Source: Hevea brasiliensis (Eukaryota; Streptophyta; Magnoliopsida; Malpighiales; Euphorbiaceae). From it: a stretch of DNA of 64,000 nt. The stretch spans positions 33,038,050 to 33,102,049 of the forward strand of contig NC_079502.1 in assembly GCF_030052815.1 (NCBI RefSeq). Reading direction: 5' to 3'. Under the pieces are notes generated by a model, which saw only the letters and a program-made list of their open reading frames with translations, had not been told where the DNA came from and searched no databases. Below are positions 1 through 13,100 of this stretch, piece after piece. The translations under genes were made by a program, and so were the position numbers. Numbering within the stretch: the stretch's first letter is position 1; each line of letters begins with the position of its first letter.

Positions 1-2951
1 CACAGTCGAACCCATGACCCAAAATTCGAATAGATGTCGTGTTGTACACCACGACATTTCACATTCTCCCAATAACCGAGGCTAAAAGGGAGAAACAAAG
101 ACTAGCTAGTATATATGAGTACTCATTCACATCATTCCCTAACTGGCAAGCCAGAGAGGAAGAAACTCGCCCCATCAAGTGGAGGAATTATCTCACTAGA
201 CAAGCTAATGAGAATTCACAACATATTTTGTCATGTCAACTGTGGTTTCAAATCATATTCAAAACAATTTTTATTTACAAAGTGTTTACAAATCATCAGC
301 ATATTTAATCATCATAAATCCATGTTCAAGGTTGGCAACACATCAAACTTAATATTTACAATCATCAAAGCAATGCAATAAATCCTTAAATGCATAAGAA
401 AATTTATATTCAAATTATACAATTTCATTCAATAAGTTAAAATTCTCAACACAACAAAAATCATGAATCATATAATAATTTATTTCAAATCAATTTGGAA
501 TTGAAAAACAACAAAAGAGTTAGTTGTGCACAAACCTCAAATGAGTCGCCTGTTGGCCTTGACTCGACTCCTCGGGTTCTGTCCCGGTATTCTTTTCCAT
601 TGAAACACACAATTTTATAGTGTTTCAGTACCATAATTTAACATAAATCCAAAAATAAATTTAACTTCACTTTTACCTAGCTCTAACGTGCTAAATTTGT
701 CGTTCTTGAAATTTTGTGTTTCGAGTTACTATTCACTGCGTTATTCAAGTCAAATTGTTGACTTTTTAAGGCTTAATAGGTATGGGAACTCCAACTTCAC
801 CCACATACCACATTTTGGCCATTAAACTTGTTGGTTTTGGTCATTTTCTTAAAGCTTAAGTCATTTTGGCAAAATTGCCAATTTTCGGTTTTGGTGCTCC
901 GAAGTTGCACTATTCCATTAGTCAATCTACTGTTAGAATTTGGCAAACCTTCCTTCATAGAAAATGTTCCTTATTGTCTTAAGTGTATTCTCATTTTTGG
1001 ATCACCTCAATCGGAGTTTTGTAGCTCAAGTTATAGCCAAAATACAATTACTGTTCACGTGCATTGTTCGTGCTGAGATTTTGGTTCTGGCAGATTTTTT
1101 TTGTCCAACTTTGTTCAGTAATTTGATCAAGTTAAGTTCATAATTTGGTCTAACTTTCTTCATATGAAATGTTCTACTATGTCTTAGGTTTCCATCGGTT
1201 CAAGAATCACCTAAATCCGAGTTTCCTAGAGAGAGTTATAGGCCTTCAAACATTACTTCTCAAATGGAATTCTGCAGAATCGCAGGTACAGTAACTCAAC
1301 TTTGCTCAATAATTTGAATGGGTTAATGGCATAATTTGGGGTGGTGTTCTTCATGAATGTTTTATATCTATATCCTATCTAATTTCTGGTAAAATTTCAG
1401 GTTAATTTGACCTGTCTAGCTCAAATTATGACCAAATGAACAGTTTACAGTTCATTTGGTAAGTTTGGTACAGTGGCAGCCTGCTCTCATTTCACTTTGG
1501 TCAATTGTTTTACTAAGTTTTGGTCAGTTTTTGGGCATGGTTCCTTAATGAAAATTGTGCCCTTTTATGTCTATTTTCATCTCCAATTTGTGGTATATCA
1601 ATTGAACTTGTAAAATTTCCGTTTTGGTCCTTCAAAGTTGGTTTGGTCATGCTGCTGGACCTATGAATTTGGTTTTCATTCCAACAATTCCCACACATCT
1701 CTTTTGGTCATTATTGACCATTTTTCATCTCATAATAGACCAAAGTCATCATTTAAGCATTTCTCCAAAATTTGGTTCACAAACCCTAGCATTCAAACCC
1801 TAATTTCACTAAATTATTGCATTTGTTGAATTCTAAATGTATATGTGATACTCATCCATTCATTTACACTTAACAACTTCATTGTTTGCATCAAAACATC
1901 CATTTCAAACATAACCCTAGCTGTCCAATTTCATACATAGTTCCTCAACAATTGTTTTTCTTTTCATATTTTCATAAAATTCTCACTTTCAACCTTAAAC
2001 TTACACTTATCAACCAATTAAATTAAAAGAGAGAGAATTTACCTCTTGTGAGACTTTTGAATCTTCACTTTCTTCCCTCAATTTCTTTACTCCCTTTCTC
2101 TCAATCTTCCAATTTAGAGTTAATTAGAGATTTTCTATTAAGTTTGGGTAGGGTTTATGGAGTGAAGCTAGGTTTAAAAGCTCTAATTTGTGTAGTTATG
2201 GTGGATTTTGAGAGAAACCTAAGAGAGAGAGAGAGAAACGGTTTATGGGTGGGAGGAAGAAGATGAGAGTTTTGTTTTTTTTTTTTATGTTATTTGTCTT
2301 AAGTAATAGATTTTTAGCTTAGTCAATTTTAGTGGGAAAATTAAATTCAATTATGACATCATAATTGATGTCATCCATGATGATGTCACTACCTTTTTAA
2401 CTTTCCTTTTTCTTTTTCTTTTTCTTTTTTTATTTATTTTTCTATTGGTTTTTTAATTTAATTTTCGACTCTGAATTTTTCTTCTCTCCGATTTTATTTG
2501 ACAGTTAGGTCAGGAGTCAGCTCTCGAGGTCAATTTACCAAATTGCCCCTCGCCGATTCATCCCGGTTTGCAAATAATCCAATATTTCTTCCGGCTCCCT
2601 AACCTAATTATTTGACTGACTTAATAGTTCTTTTTCGTGATTTTCTCTTTTCCACTGTGTCCATAAGGGTCCTAAGGACCGCGGCGTCACATTTTACGGT
2701 TCGAAATTTGAGTTTAAAATGACTTCGCAGTCATTCTCGAGGAGGTTACTCATCGCTGTGACTCTCGGCTCGTTTAACTTCTTCTGTTCTGTTTTTCTTA
2801 TTTATACTCAACTAATTGAACATTACTAATTATTTGTGTTTATAGCTTCTCTAATTGACTTAAGTGTGGTTCTAATCCCCTTAATTGTCCGGGCCGACAC
2901 CGGTCACCGGAACAGTGAAATCTACCAGGTTATGCAAATGGGGGTGTTACA
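1..2951 (-). repeat. GyA 3' LTR (partial)
   Basis: Position 1 corresponds to 6994 in the other LTR, so about 1.03 kb of this LTR lies left of the window. It ends at 2951 in GTGTTACA (plus strand), the complement of the LTR start TGTAACAC. It contains a near-palindrome at 37-58, a palindrome at 1429-1462, a GA-rich tract near 2222-2236, three TGACATCA/TGATGTCA motifs at 2354-2388 and a 5S-like block at 2733-2779. The short open frames inside it are not genes. Confidence 0.92.
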
Positions 2952-2952
2952 A

Positions 2953-2971
2953 TTCTCACCCCCCCCCTAAA
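2953..2971 (-). other. Polypurine tract of GyA
   Basis: On the minus strand a run of nine G within a purine stretch lies directly before the LTR start TGTAACAC. This is the expected place and composition for the plus-strand DNA primer of an LTR retrotransposon. Confidence 0.8.
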
Positions 2972-3340
2972 ATAATTTCGTCCTCGAAATTGTGTTCACT
3001 ATCTGTCCTCAAATAGTCATACATATTGTTTTCTTGTATTTTTCTCACATTTCTGCGTAGCTTCATAATCGGAATAATGGTCTGTAGCACTTTAACCAAC
3101 ACTATTTACTCATCGATTGCTTACCTCGTATGCCAAGTTTCTTATGAGCTTCTGTCATAAGTTAGATTCAATTTCATTTCAATTTTAGAGGTGAGCAAAT
3201 CTGTGTGCTAGTGGATCCACTCTTTCTAGGACCTCGTATGATCCTATGGGGGAGAACTTAGTTTTACTCTTTCCTTATCAAATCTCTTGATCATTTCATG
3301 CAACCTTTAGTTTAGTTTAGAATACTTCAGTCTTTTCTTG
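2972..3340 (-). pseudogene. Degenerate integrase C-terminus/chromodomain remnant of GyA
   Basis: No open frame survives, but the nucleotide order matches the better-preserved integrase tails of GyB (18886-19308) and GyD (54612-55034). It starts with the sequence next to the purine tract (TTTCGTCCTCGAAAT on the plus strand), then the chromodomain region with the counterpart of AGCACTTTAACCA, and then the 'CCTCGTATG' stretch at about 3230-3240 followed by the counterpart of CTTAGTTTTCCC. It is rich in small changes and cannot encode a protein. This piece shows that GyA once had a pol gene like that of its relatives. Confidence 0.6.
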
Positions 3341-4954
3341 TTGTTGTTTTAACAATTATTTTCCTTTATACTCCTTTTTTTTTAAATGACCTTGTTGGTC
3401 ATATATGAACTACTTATCTCTTTCTTGGCAATAGGTCCATAACCATTATTTTACTATCTCCATTTATGACCAAGGCCTATGTGTCATTTTGCACTATCTT
3501 GTTTGCTTTTGTTTAACTTGTTTCCTTCTTGATAAAATAGTTCGAGATATCATTACACATCTTAAGTAAGTTGTTTACCTTAGTGTTAATTCCTCATCTA
3601 GTGTTTTTCTCATTTCTTAATGTTCTATTTGTTTCTTTTCATTCCACAACTTAACTTTAATTATTTTATTCCTCAATCTTATCTTCTTCCTTAACTTGGC
3701 TGTCGAGTCGTAATTTAGTGCCTCTTATCGTCCCTAATAAATCCACTATACTTCAATATTACTTAATTTGGTCCTCTGACTATTCTAGTCAACACTTTAA
3801 CAAATATTCATAATGTTTCTTTATTACATTCGCACTAACTATTCTAATTTTTACTTCCACAACTCTTTTATGTATCAATATTCTATAGCTTATTTTCCAC
3901 TGGTTTGTGATCATTATTTTATTTTTTACCATCAACAATTCTTTAATCTTAAGAAGGGAGTCTACCGGACTCTCCTGTTTCCCATGCTATTCAAAAGTTT
4001 CGCTTGAATTCTAATCTAATCCTTATGATCTGCACAATAAAATTGTGCTCTTCCTAAAGAATACCTGGCCAACTAATTCCTATCAAATTACTGTTATCAG
4101 TAGAATATCATTTCTTAACTGTTTTATAAGTTATAATTGTCATCCATAGCATCCTATCTCTTCTAGGGAAACAAAATTATATTTTGTGTCTTACCGTTAC
4201 ACAAATAGAATATTGTTCCTTACTAAACTTTGAGCAAAAGATCCATTGCAATATCAAAACAACTATAAACCCCATATCGGAGACTGGATGACTTAGCCCT
4301 ATAGGTGTTATTTTTAAATTTTTACCATGCTAAAATCTCTAGTCCCATAACAATTCTTGATGTATTGTAATTCGTACTAGGGTAACGGAGTCTTTAACTC
4401 TCACTACCTTGCAACCATGATATTTTGATATTCTAATTATAGAGTTTTAAATCCTGAATTAGGATTTTCAAACTCAGTTCTAGTAATAAAACTCTATTCT
4501 GGCATATTTATACCAGAGCGAAAATCATTTATAACTATTCTTATCCTTATGTACTATTGGGTAGTACGTAGCTCTACACAATAAATCTCAAGTCAATACT
4601 ATAATCTGCAGCTTACAGTACAAACATCAAGTATATTGCATAGTTACTACGATACATCCCAATAGATCAAACTTCCCTATGTCTTATTTCTTTCAAATCC
4701 ACTAATATCTTAAACTTATTTTGATTATGGTACTTACTGACATCTATCAACAGTAATACCTTTACTTCCATCTAGGGCATATATATTACTATAACTTACT
4801 TTTAGGTCATCTTGCCTTACCTAATTAGGTTTACTAATTAACTTTATAATTTATCATAGTCTAGGAGATGTCCCTCACTAGAAACTTTTCCAAAATTAAT
4901 TCCAATCATGCTTATTATCGCAATTCTTATCCTAAAAGACTAATTACTAACACA
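3341..4954. other. Non-coding internal region of GyA
   Basis: There is no gene here. The AT-rich sequence has no open frame of note and no reverse transcriptase motif on either strand. The part from about 4400 to 4954 is clearly related to 20280-20880 in GyB; for example both have TAGCTCTACACAATAA followed by matching stretches, down to the end of the gag/protease remnant. It therefore belongs to a shared internal module and is not random host DNA. Confidence 0.6.
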
Positions 4955-5779
4955 TTAAAATTTATATCCATGCAAGGGAATAGCAGTAGAACATATAATT
5001 TTAGCATTAGCATATAAACAAGTAGAGCCAGAATCAAATAGTACATAATTATTCCTTTCACAAGTTAAGAACATACTGGCAACTACATTTGAAGTCTCTG
5101 CTTCTTCCCCTCGATGCACAGCGTTCCCTCTTTCAAATGTATTCCTCTGTTTGGGTTGGTCCATTGTACGATGATTACCCGAAGTGTTGTCTCTACTTCT
5201 GCCTCTGCCCCTACTGACTATTAATGAGCCTCTAAAATCAGAACCTTGGACTGATTCCTTTGGTGTAGTATGTGGCATAACTCGACGTGCGCTAGTACAA
5301 TCTCGGGCGAAATGTCCAATTCCACCACAATTGAAGCAGGCTCCAGTGACCCTATGGCATATACCTCCGTGTAATTTCCCACAAACGTCACAGAGACTGG
5401 TAGGGTAGGAACTTCTGGTTCTTTGACGAATGGTTCTTGATTGCTTCCGCCCTGAAGGTCCACCTCTTTCATACTTAGGAGCTCGGGGTCCCTCAAAATC
5501 TTTTCTCTTTCCCAAATTACTACTCGAACTTTGACCGATGGGTTTCCCACTTTTCTCTTTTTCATTCTGTTCTTGAGGGGCTTGGGTTTGTACTTGGGTC
5601 TGGGCTAACAGATTATCAGCCATTTGCTAGAAGAACAAGGCCATCTGCTGGGCCGTTTGTGCAGTAATTTGTATAGGAGGGATTGGTGCAGTTGGATCCC
5701 CAACGCTTTGTGAAACTGGGGCCTCTCTTTGTACGTTAGCTGTATCAGACTGCTCTATAATTTTATCCCTCTTGTCCAT
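4955..5779 (-). pseudogene. gag (zinc-knuckle) and protease start of GyA, internally deleted, one premature stop
   Basis: The frame opens at ATG 5779-5777 and reads through to 4955 with one in-frame TAG just upstream of the ATG at 5623. GyB has Gln (FFQQMAD) at that position, so this is a CAG-to-TAG change. From the Met at 5623 the protein has a charged, Gln-rich stretch and two Cys/His boxes. The second is a complete knuckle, C-x2-C-x4-H-x4-C (residues 96-109, about 5297-5338). Near the end is the protease-like FDSGST. Known gag proteins of this family carry a capsid domain of roughly 200 residues before the knuckle; here the N-terminal part runs straight into the knuckle region, so the capsid core is missing. 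It would bind nucleic acid at best. Confidence 0.8.
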
Positions 5780-5947
5780 ATCTATTCACAGGATTTTTTT
5801 TTCCTGTACACCCAACACAAGGAGATTTCTCCCCGTTAGTTCATATTCATGATGTAATGCACTGTATGTAACAAATATGGACTTTGAGCAGTTGTACTTA
5901 ACAAGGAAAGACACAAATTCACAATTTAAAACATACTTCAAAAACTT

Positions 5948-5959
5948 GCTCTGATACCA
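5948..5959 (-). other. Primer binding site of GyA (initiator Met tRNA)
   Basis: The minus strand reads TGGTATCAGAGC, complementary to the 3' end of plant initiator Met tRNA. It lies 8 bp from the end of the 5' LTR (5968). This fixes the element's orientation and LTR boundary. Confidence 0.92.
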
Positions 5960-5967
5960 CTAAAACA

Positions 5968-8900
5968 TGTCACACCTTACCCCTCTATAAGGCATAACAT
6001 GATCCCGTAGAATACCTAATAAACTACCGAACTTCACATACCGATAACTCATTAAGTACTCTACAGGGGATTTTAAACCAATTTTCTTATTTTTAATAAG
6101 TGGTGAGTATTTTTAATCAGTATTTAAAACATATGATTAAAAGTAAATTTAGTTAATATTTTTAGTCCATTTTATTTTTCCGCAATTTTAATAAAAATTT
6201 TGACAGAGTTCCCTCTGTATTTTGAGAAAACAGTTCTTCAAATACCTGTAAAAAAGCACTTCTAAAAATTTTCCCAACAACTACTTCAATTTCACAATCA
6301 ACTCAATCTATTTCTCAAGTTCAAAATTTAATAATCCTCAATATACTAGCAATACATTTCATTCAAATTAATTAAAATAGTTTCATTCATATTTCTTTAG
6401 GAACAAAACAATTTAAATACATCATTACAAAATTTACATTAAGAGAGTTGCAAACTACAATATATATATTACAACTTTATACAAATTTTATACAAACTTT
6501 GTACAAGCTGCTCAAGACCGATTTTACATGTCCATACAATTACGTGCAATACATACATCAAAATGAATATTTATAGTCAGGGTATAAATTATACCCGATA
6601 ACTTCTAGCAGGTAGCTCCCCTGTCCTCAGCAGCTCAATCTGCTGCTCCTCTAGTCTCTATATCTGCGACAGCATGCAAAGCTATCGCTGAGTGGTGAAC
6701 TCAGTGGTGCATAACTAATAATTTAAAATTTAATACAATTTGTGCTTGACAATTCATAACAAGTAGAATTTTAAAATTTCTAACTTCTTCAAAATCCCTG
6801 ACCTTCTGAAATCAACATTTTCATTCATGCAAATTATTCATTTGAATAACATTTTGATCAAATAATAACGATTAATTTACATTTCTTTTAGATTCCGAAA
6901 CAGTACAAAATCTTTTGAATCACTGACAAATTATTTATTTCAATCACAATTTATCAAATCATGCATAATTTAAAGGGCATTGCCAACAATACACACAGTC
7001 GAACCCATGACCCAAAATTCAAATAGATGTCGTGTTGTACACCACGACATTTCACATTCTCCCAATAACCGAGGCTAAAAGGGAGAAACAAAGACTAGCT
7101 AGTATATATGAGTACTCATTCACATCATTCCCTAACTGGCAAGCCAGAGAGGAAGAAACTCGCCCCATCAAGTGGAGGAATTATCTCACTAGACAAGCTA
7201 ATGAGAATTCACAACATATTTTGTCATGTCAACTGTGGTTTCAAATCATATTCAAAACAATTTTTATTTACAAAGTGTTTACAAATCATCAGCATATTTA
7301 ATCATCATAAATTCATGTTCAAGGTTGGCAACACATCAAACTTAATATTTACAATCATCAAAGCAATGCAATAAATCCTTAAATGCATAAGAAAATTTAT
7401 ATTCAAATTATACAATTTCATTCAATAAGTTAAAATTCTCAACACAACAAAAATCATGAATCATATAATAATTTATTTCAAATCAATTTGGAATTGAAAA
7501 ACAACAAAAGAGTTAGTTGTGCACAAACCTCAAATGAGTCGCCTATTGGCCTTGACTCGACTCCTCGGAGTTACATCGGTATTCTTTTCCACTGAAACAC
7601 ACAATTTTATAGTGTTTCAGTACCATAATTTAACATAAATCCAAAAATAAATTTAACTTTACTTTTACCCAGCTCTAACGTGCTAAATTTGACGTTCTTG
7701 AAATTTTGTGTTTCGAGTTACTATTCACTGCACTATTCAAGTCAAATTGTTGACTTTTTAAGGCTTAATAGGTATGGAAACTCCAACTTCACCCACATTC
7801 CACATTTTGGCCATTAAACTTGTTGGTTTTGGTCATTTTCTCAAAGCTTAAGTCATTTTGGCAAAATTGCCAATTTTCGGTTTTGGTGCTCCGAAGTTGC
7901 ACTGTTCCATTGGTCAATCTACTGTTGGAATTTGGCAAAACTCCTTCATAGAAAAATTTCCTTATTGTCTTAAGTGTATTCTCATTTTTGGATCACCTCA
8001 ATCGGAGTTTTGTAGCTCAAGTTATAGCCAAAATACAATTACTGTTCATGTGCACTGTTCATGCTGAGATTTTGGTTCTGGCAGATTTTTTGTCCAATTT
8101 TGTTCAGTAATTTGATCAAGTTAAGTTCATAATTTGGTCTAACTTTCTTCATATGAAATGTTTTACTATGTCTTAGGTTTCCATCGGTTCAAGAATCACC
8201 TAAATCCGAGTTTCCTAGAGAGAGTTATAGCCCTTCAAACATTACTACTCAAATGGAATTCTGCAGAATCGCAGGTATAGTAACTCAACTTTGCTCAATA
8301 ATTTGAATGGGTTAATGGCATAATTTTGGGTGGTGTTCTTCATGAAAGTTTTAGATGTATATCCTATCTAATTTCTGGTAAAAGTTCAGGTTAATTTGAC
8401 CTGTCTAGCTTGAATTATGACCAAATGAACAGTTACTGTTCATTTGGTCAATTTGGTGCAGTGGCAGCCTGCTCTCATTTCACTTTGGTCAATTGTTTTA
8501 CTAAGTTTTGGTCAGTTTTTGGGCATTGTTACTAAATGAAAATTGTGCCCTTTTATGTCTATTTTCATCTCCAATTGGTGGTATATCAATTGGACTTGTA
8601 AAATTTCCGTTTTGGTCCTTCAAAGTTGGTTTGGTCATGCTATTTGACCTACGAATTTGGTTTTCATTCCAACAATTCCCACACATCTCTTTTGGTCATT
8701 ATTGACCATTTTTCATCTCATAATAGACCAAAGTCATCATTTAAGCATTTCTCCAAAATTTGGTTCACAAACCCTAGCATTCAAACCCTAATTTCACTAA
8801 ATTATCGCATTTGTTGAATTCTAAATGTATATGTGATACTCATCCATTCATTTGCACTTAACAACTTCATTGTTTGCATCAAAACATCCATTTCAAACAT

Positions 8901-9939
8901 AACCCTAGCTGTCCAATTTCATACATAGTTCCTCAACAATTGTTTTTCTTTTCATATTTTCATAAAATTCTCACTTTCAACCTTAAACTTACACTTATAA
9001 ACCAATTAAATTAAAAGAGAGAGAATTTACCTCTTGTGAGACTTTTGAATCTTCACTTTCTTCCCTCAATTTCTTCACTCCCTTTCTCTCAATCTTCCAA
9101 TTTAGAGTTAATTAGAGATTTTCTATAAAGTTTGGGTAGGGTTTATGGAGTGAAGCTAGGTTTAAAAGCTCCAATTTGTGTAGTTATGGTGGATTTTGAG
9201 AGAAACCTAAGAGAGAGAGAGAGAAACAGTTTATGGGTGGGAGGAAAAAGATGAGAGTTTTGTTTTTTTTTTTTATGTTATTTGTCTTATGTAATAGATT
9301 TTTAACTTAGTCAATTTTAGTGGGAAAATTAAATTTAATTATGACATCATAATTGATGTCATCCATGATGATGTCACTACCTTTTTAACTTCCCTTTTTC
9401 TTTTTCTTTTTCTTTTTTTATTTATTTTTCTATTGGTTCTTTAATTTATTTCTCGACTCCAAAATTTTCTTTTGTCCGATTTTATTTGAAAGTTAGGTCA
9501 GGAGTCAGCTCTCGGGGTCAATTGACCAAATTGCCCCTCGCCGGTTCATCCCGGTTTGCAAATAATCCAATATTTCTTCTGGCTCCCTGACCTAATTATT
9601 TGACTGACTTAACAGTTCTTTTTCATGATTTTCTCTTTTCCACTGTGTCCATAAGTGTCCTAAGGATTGCAGCGTCACATTTTACGGTTCGAAATTTGAG
9701 TTTAAAATGACTTCGCAGTCATTCCCGAGGAGGTCACTCATCGCTGTGACTCTCGGCTCGTTTAACTTCTTCTGTTCTGTTTTTCTTATTTATACTCAAC
9801 TAATTGAACATTACTAATTATTTGTATTTATAGCTTCTCTAATTGACTTAAGTGTGGTTCTAATCCCCTTAATTGTCCGGGCCGACACCGGTCACCGGAA
9901 CAGTGAAATCTACCAGGCTATGCAAATGGGGGTGTTACA
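5968..9939 (-). repeat. GyA 5' LTR (complete, 3972 bp)
   Basis: Complete LTR bounded by TGTCACACC and GTGTTACA on the plus strand (TG...CA ends). The matching copy is 1-2951. Conserved parts in LTR sense are a 5S-like block (9722-9767), three TGACATCA-type motifs (9344-9378), a GA/CT-rich leader, a perfect 33-bp palindrome (8418-8450), a palindrome around 7029-7050, and a paired hairpin module (about 6664-6710). It is inserted into the LTR fragment that continues at 9940. Confidence 0.93.
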
Positions 9940-12900
9940 ATCTCAAAGTTTGAATTACAAGTCCAAAATGAAATACATCATAAACGAGTAATTACATCAT
10001 GATAGACATAATGAACCAAAATACTAGTCTATACATGGGTCCTATCAAAATACAAAAGACTGGTGAGGTGACTCTGAATAGTGGCAGATCTGGTCAGAGC
10101 TCTGTCAGGGCATTACTGGTGCTGCTGCTGCGGCTGCTCGGACTGGTCTCCAATACCTACGCAATGGAAAACCAACGCGCTAAGCATAATGCTTAGTGGT
10201 GCATAATTTATAATAACAATAGCTGAACAATTTAAATAATAATTCTATATATGGCAATTTCATAATTTCTAGGTATTTTACATTTTCATTTCACTTTGAA
10301 AACAATTTAAATTATCGGGATCTTTTCTGTTTACTTATTATATATTCAGTCTTAATTAATTATTATCAGTGCCCAAGAAACCTACAACAGATTATCCTAG
10401 GTGGATACATGGTAGTATACGGGTTAGACAGCCATATGTCTACCCTGCATACATTTGTCAGGTACGAGGGCAGCTATCAGGCATGAGGCCCGCTGTCAGG
10501 CTTGTAAAGCCAGAAGTAAAGTAGGCACAATGGCCAATAAGTAGGCATATAGCCTACTAAACAATCATGCCAGACATATATTATTAGTTCATGCATTTCT
10601 CAGTAGGTAGTACTGCTATTAGTAGTCCCTAATTGGTATACCAATCGATCCAAACTAAATAAATAAGTCTAGGTATACTATGGGCAATTACACATTATTA
10701 CATATTCATTTGGGTGTTCATATCACTTTATAGTGGGAAAATAGGTCACACATACCTCTTTCATATGGTTTAGTATTTAATAGCTTGTTAGGGTTAAATT
10801 CCCTACCATAAGATAATTTATCTCATAGACCCTTCTTTGGTTTCAGTTTTTGTGTCTCACATTTACCTATCCATTTGATTAGTTTGCAGCCACTGTTTGG
10901 CCACACTTCCTTCATGGAAGTTGTTCCCCTATGTCTTATCTTTATTTTCGTTTTTGAATCATGTTAATTTGACTTTTAGAACTCAAGTTATGGTCAGGTA
11001 ACCATAACTGACTCATTTCTATATTCTAGTTCCTTAACTAGGCAGCTTTTAGACGTAAAGTTTACCTAATTAATGGAATAGGTTGTAGTCGCTTTTAGGC
11101 ATAGTTATCATCATAGAAGTTGTTGCCCTATGTCTTATGATCATTGAGAAATTTTTATCACAATTTTTCAAGTTTTTGTAAAATTATTTATGGCCAATTA
11201 ACTGACCTGGGTTCATGTACCCTATGCTAGTAGGGACTCAATTCAGGACAGTGACTGCAGGTCACTTTTTGAGATTCTTAAATTTATAATTCGAGGAAGA
11301 TTCCTAAAACAAAATTATATCTCCATTTCTCAGGTTTCTGGAAAGGTATGGCTCATTTCAGTTGAATTTTTCTAATGGGAGTTATGACTAAAAGACTGTT
11401 CTGGGGTCAAGTGAAGTTTGGTCAGATTGCAGGTTTTTATGTAGTGATATATTCTAACTGTTTGACCTAGTTCTATTAATTTTTGGGTTTTGGTCAAAAT
11501 ACCAATTTTATAGGTCTATGTCTTGTGGAAATTTTGCTACTAGTTTCATTACATTTGAGTTCTTGTAGACCAAGTTATGGCTATTTTGCTAAAACTGTTC
11601 AGGTGAGTTTATGTCTAGCAGTTTCTGGACAACCTAATTCTGGGCAGTTTTGTGACCCAACTTGGGCCAGCAATTTGGTTTGTTTTTTTTGCATTTTTGG
11701 GTTCCCTGATCTTCATGAAAATTATAGCCCTATATCTAAACTTTCCAATGGTATCAAATTCAGGTCATTTGGACCAGTAAAGAGGGAGTTATGACCAAAT
11801 GAACATGTACTGTTCATTTGGTCATTTTCTGGGTTTGATGCAGGGTAATCCAGATTTCGGCAGTGTTTAGGTAAAGTTTTTGAAAAACTTTAGGCATGGT
11901 GTCTACATGAAAAATGGGCTATTTTGAGTCTAATTTCATCTCCAATTCACCTCATACCAATTGGAGTCACATATTTTCAGTTATGGTTCCACAAACCCAC
12001 TAGACTCATTGAGTCCCAACCTACAGAAAATTTGACACTCCCAAAGTTTAATCTCCTCCAACTTCCTTACTTCAATTTGCATGCATAACACTTTTATAAG
12101 CAACAATCTCAACTCAATAGGTCAATTTCAAGCATTTACATAAAGTTCTCAATCATTTACACAAACCCTAGTTTTCAAAGTGTTAAATTTGCACAAACAC
12201 TACACAATCAAACTCCCAAACAAATCAACTTACCACACATTCTCATAGAACCATTTTCATCACTTAAAAGCAACAAACCTCAAGGTTCCATGGCTACTGA
12301 AAATTCAAGGGTTCTTTCCTTAAGATTTTCTTTTTAATTTCATGAATTTTATACTTGGCTAAACATGCTTTTCATGTTTAATGAAGAGAAGAAGAGGGAT
12401 TAGTGCACTAACCTTTTTTGTAACTTATTATACTTCACTTTATTTGCTTCTTATGGGTATCTATGGCTTTCTTATGGAGTGGGCTAAATTTTTAATGAAG
12501 TGAGCTATGGGTTTTGATGGGTAGAAGCTTGGGAAATCAAGCTTGAAAGCTTGACAATAATAGAGGAAAATGGAGCAAACCAGCTGGCCAAATAGAGAGA
12601 GAGAAGAGGGAGTGGAGAAGATGATGGTTGGTGGAAGTTTGTCTTCTTGTGTCTTATATATATTCTAATTTTTGTACTTTAATTTTTAAATTTCCATATG
12701 CTTATTTTTCTTTTTCCTTTTCTTTTCTTTTCTTCTTCTTTTCTTCTTCTTTTCTTTTTTAATTCAATTTATAAAATTTTAATTCATATTAATTATTTTA
12801 ATTCTCTCAAATTTTAAATTTTTGACACTTAGGTCAAAATTCACCTCTGGGGGTGAAATGACCAGAATGCCCTTCATAATGCACATCAGATCATTTTTAT

Positions 12901-13100
12901 TATTGTTGCACCAATTTATAAATTTTCTAAATTTTAATTTATTTTCTCTAAATTTTTCCTATATTTTCTTAACATTTATTCCTTCAATTTGTGTTTCCTC
13001 ACTATAGTTTAAGTGTAGTTCCAGATATTCTGATTGTCCGAACAGACATTAGTTATCGGAACAGTAAAATATATGGACTACCTATGGTGAGGGCATTACA
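9940..13100 (-). repeat. Older chromovirus-type LTR, left part missing
   Basis: The sequence resumes in mid-LTR right after GyA and runs to GGGCATTACA at 13100, a diverged form of the GTGTTACA end. In minus-strand (LTR) sense it has a TATA-like box (about 12652-12663, TATATATAAG), a CT-rich leader and a 33-bp inverted repeat (11792-11824). It also has the hairpin CTAAGCATAATGCTTAG (10180-10196). Its first several hundred bases should lie to the left of GyA, outside the window. The 5S-like block found in most other LTRs is not recognisable. Whether this is a solo LTR cannot be decided. Confidence 0.75.

Larger units (their letters stand above)
1..9939 (-). mobile_element. GyA: minus-strand Ty3/gypsy (chromovirus-type) element, 3' end cut by window start
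   Basis: The stretch 1-2951 is repeated, nearly identical, at 6994-9939, and the two copies flank a 3.0 kb internal region. On the minus strand the order is 5' LTR (9939-5968), PBS, gag remnant, degenerate integrase tail, purine tract, 3' LTR (2951-1). The LTRs begin TGTAACACCCCC and end GGTGTGACA in element sense. Reverse transcriptase and RNase H are absent, so the element cannot move by itself. Copies differ by a few percent at most and by 5 bp net length over 2.95 kb, judged by eye, which suggests a fairly recent insertion. The target duplication cannot be checked because the left flank is outside the window; the right flank is ATCTC (9940-9944). Confidence 0.9.

Noticed and set aside
39..381. 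Two overlapping frames repeated at 7032-7374
   Set aside because: They are repeated because the LTR is repeated. They overlap each other in different frames and carry no known motif.
1..9939. Could be a 7-kb segmental tandem duplication
   Set aside because: The two copies end in TG/CA, are bordered by a Met-tRNA primer site and a purine tract, and enclose gag. This is the structure of an LTR retrotransposon.
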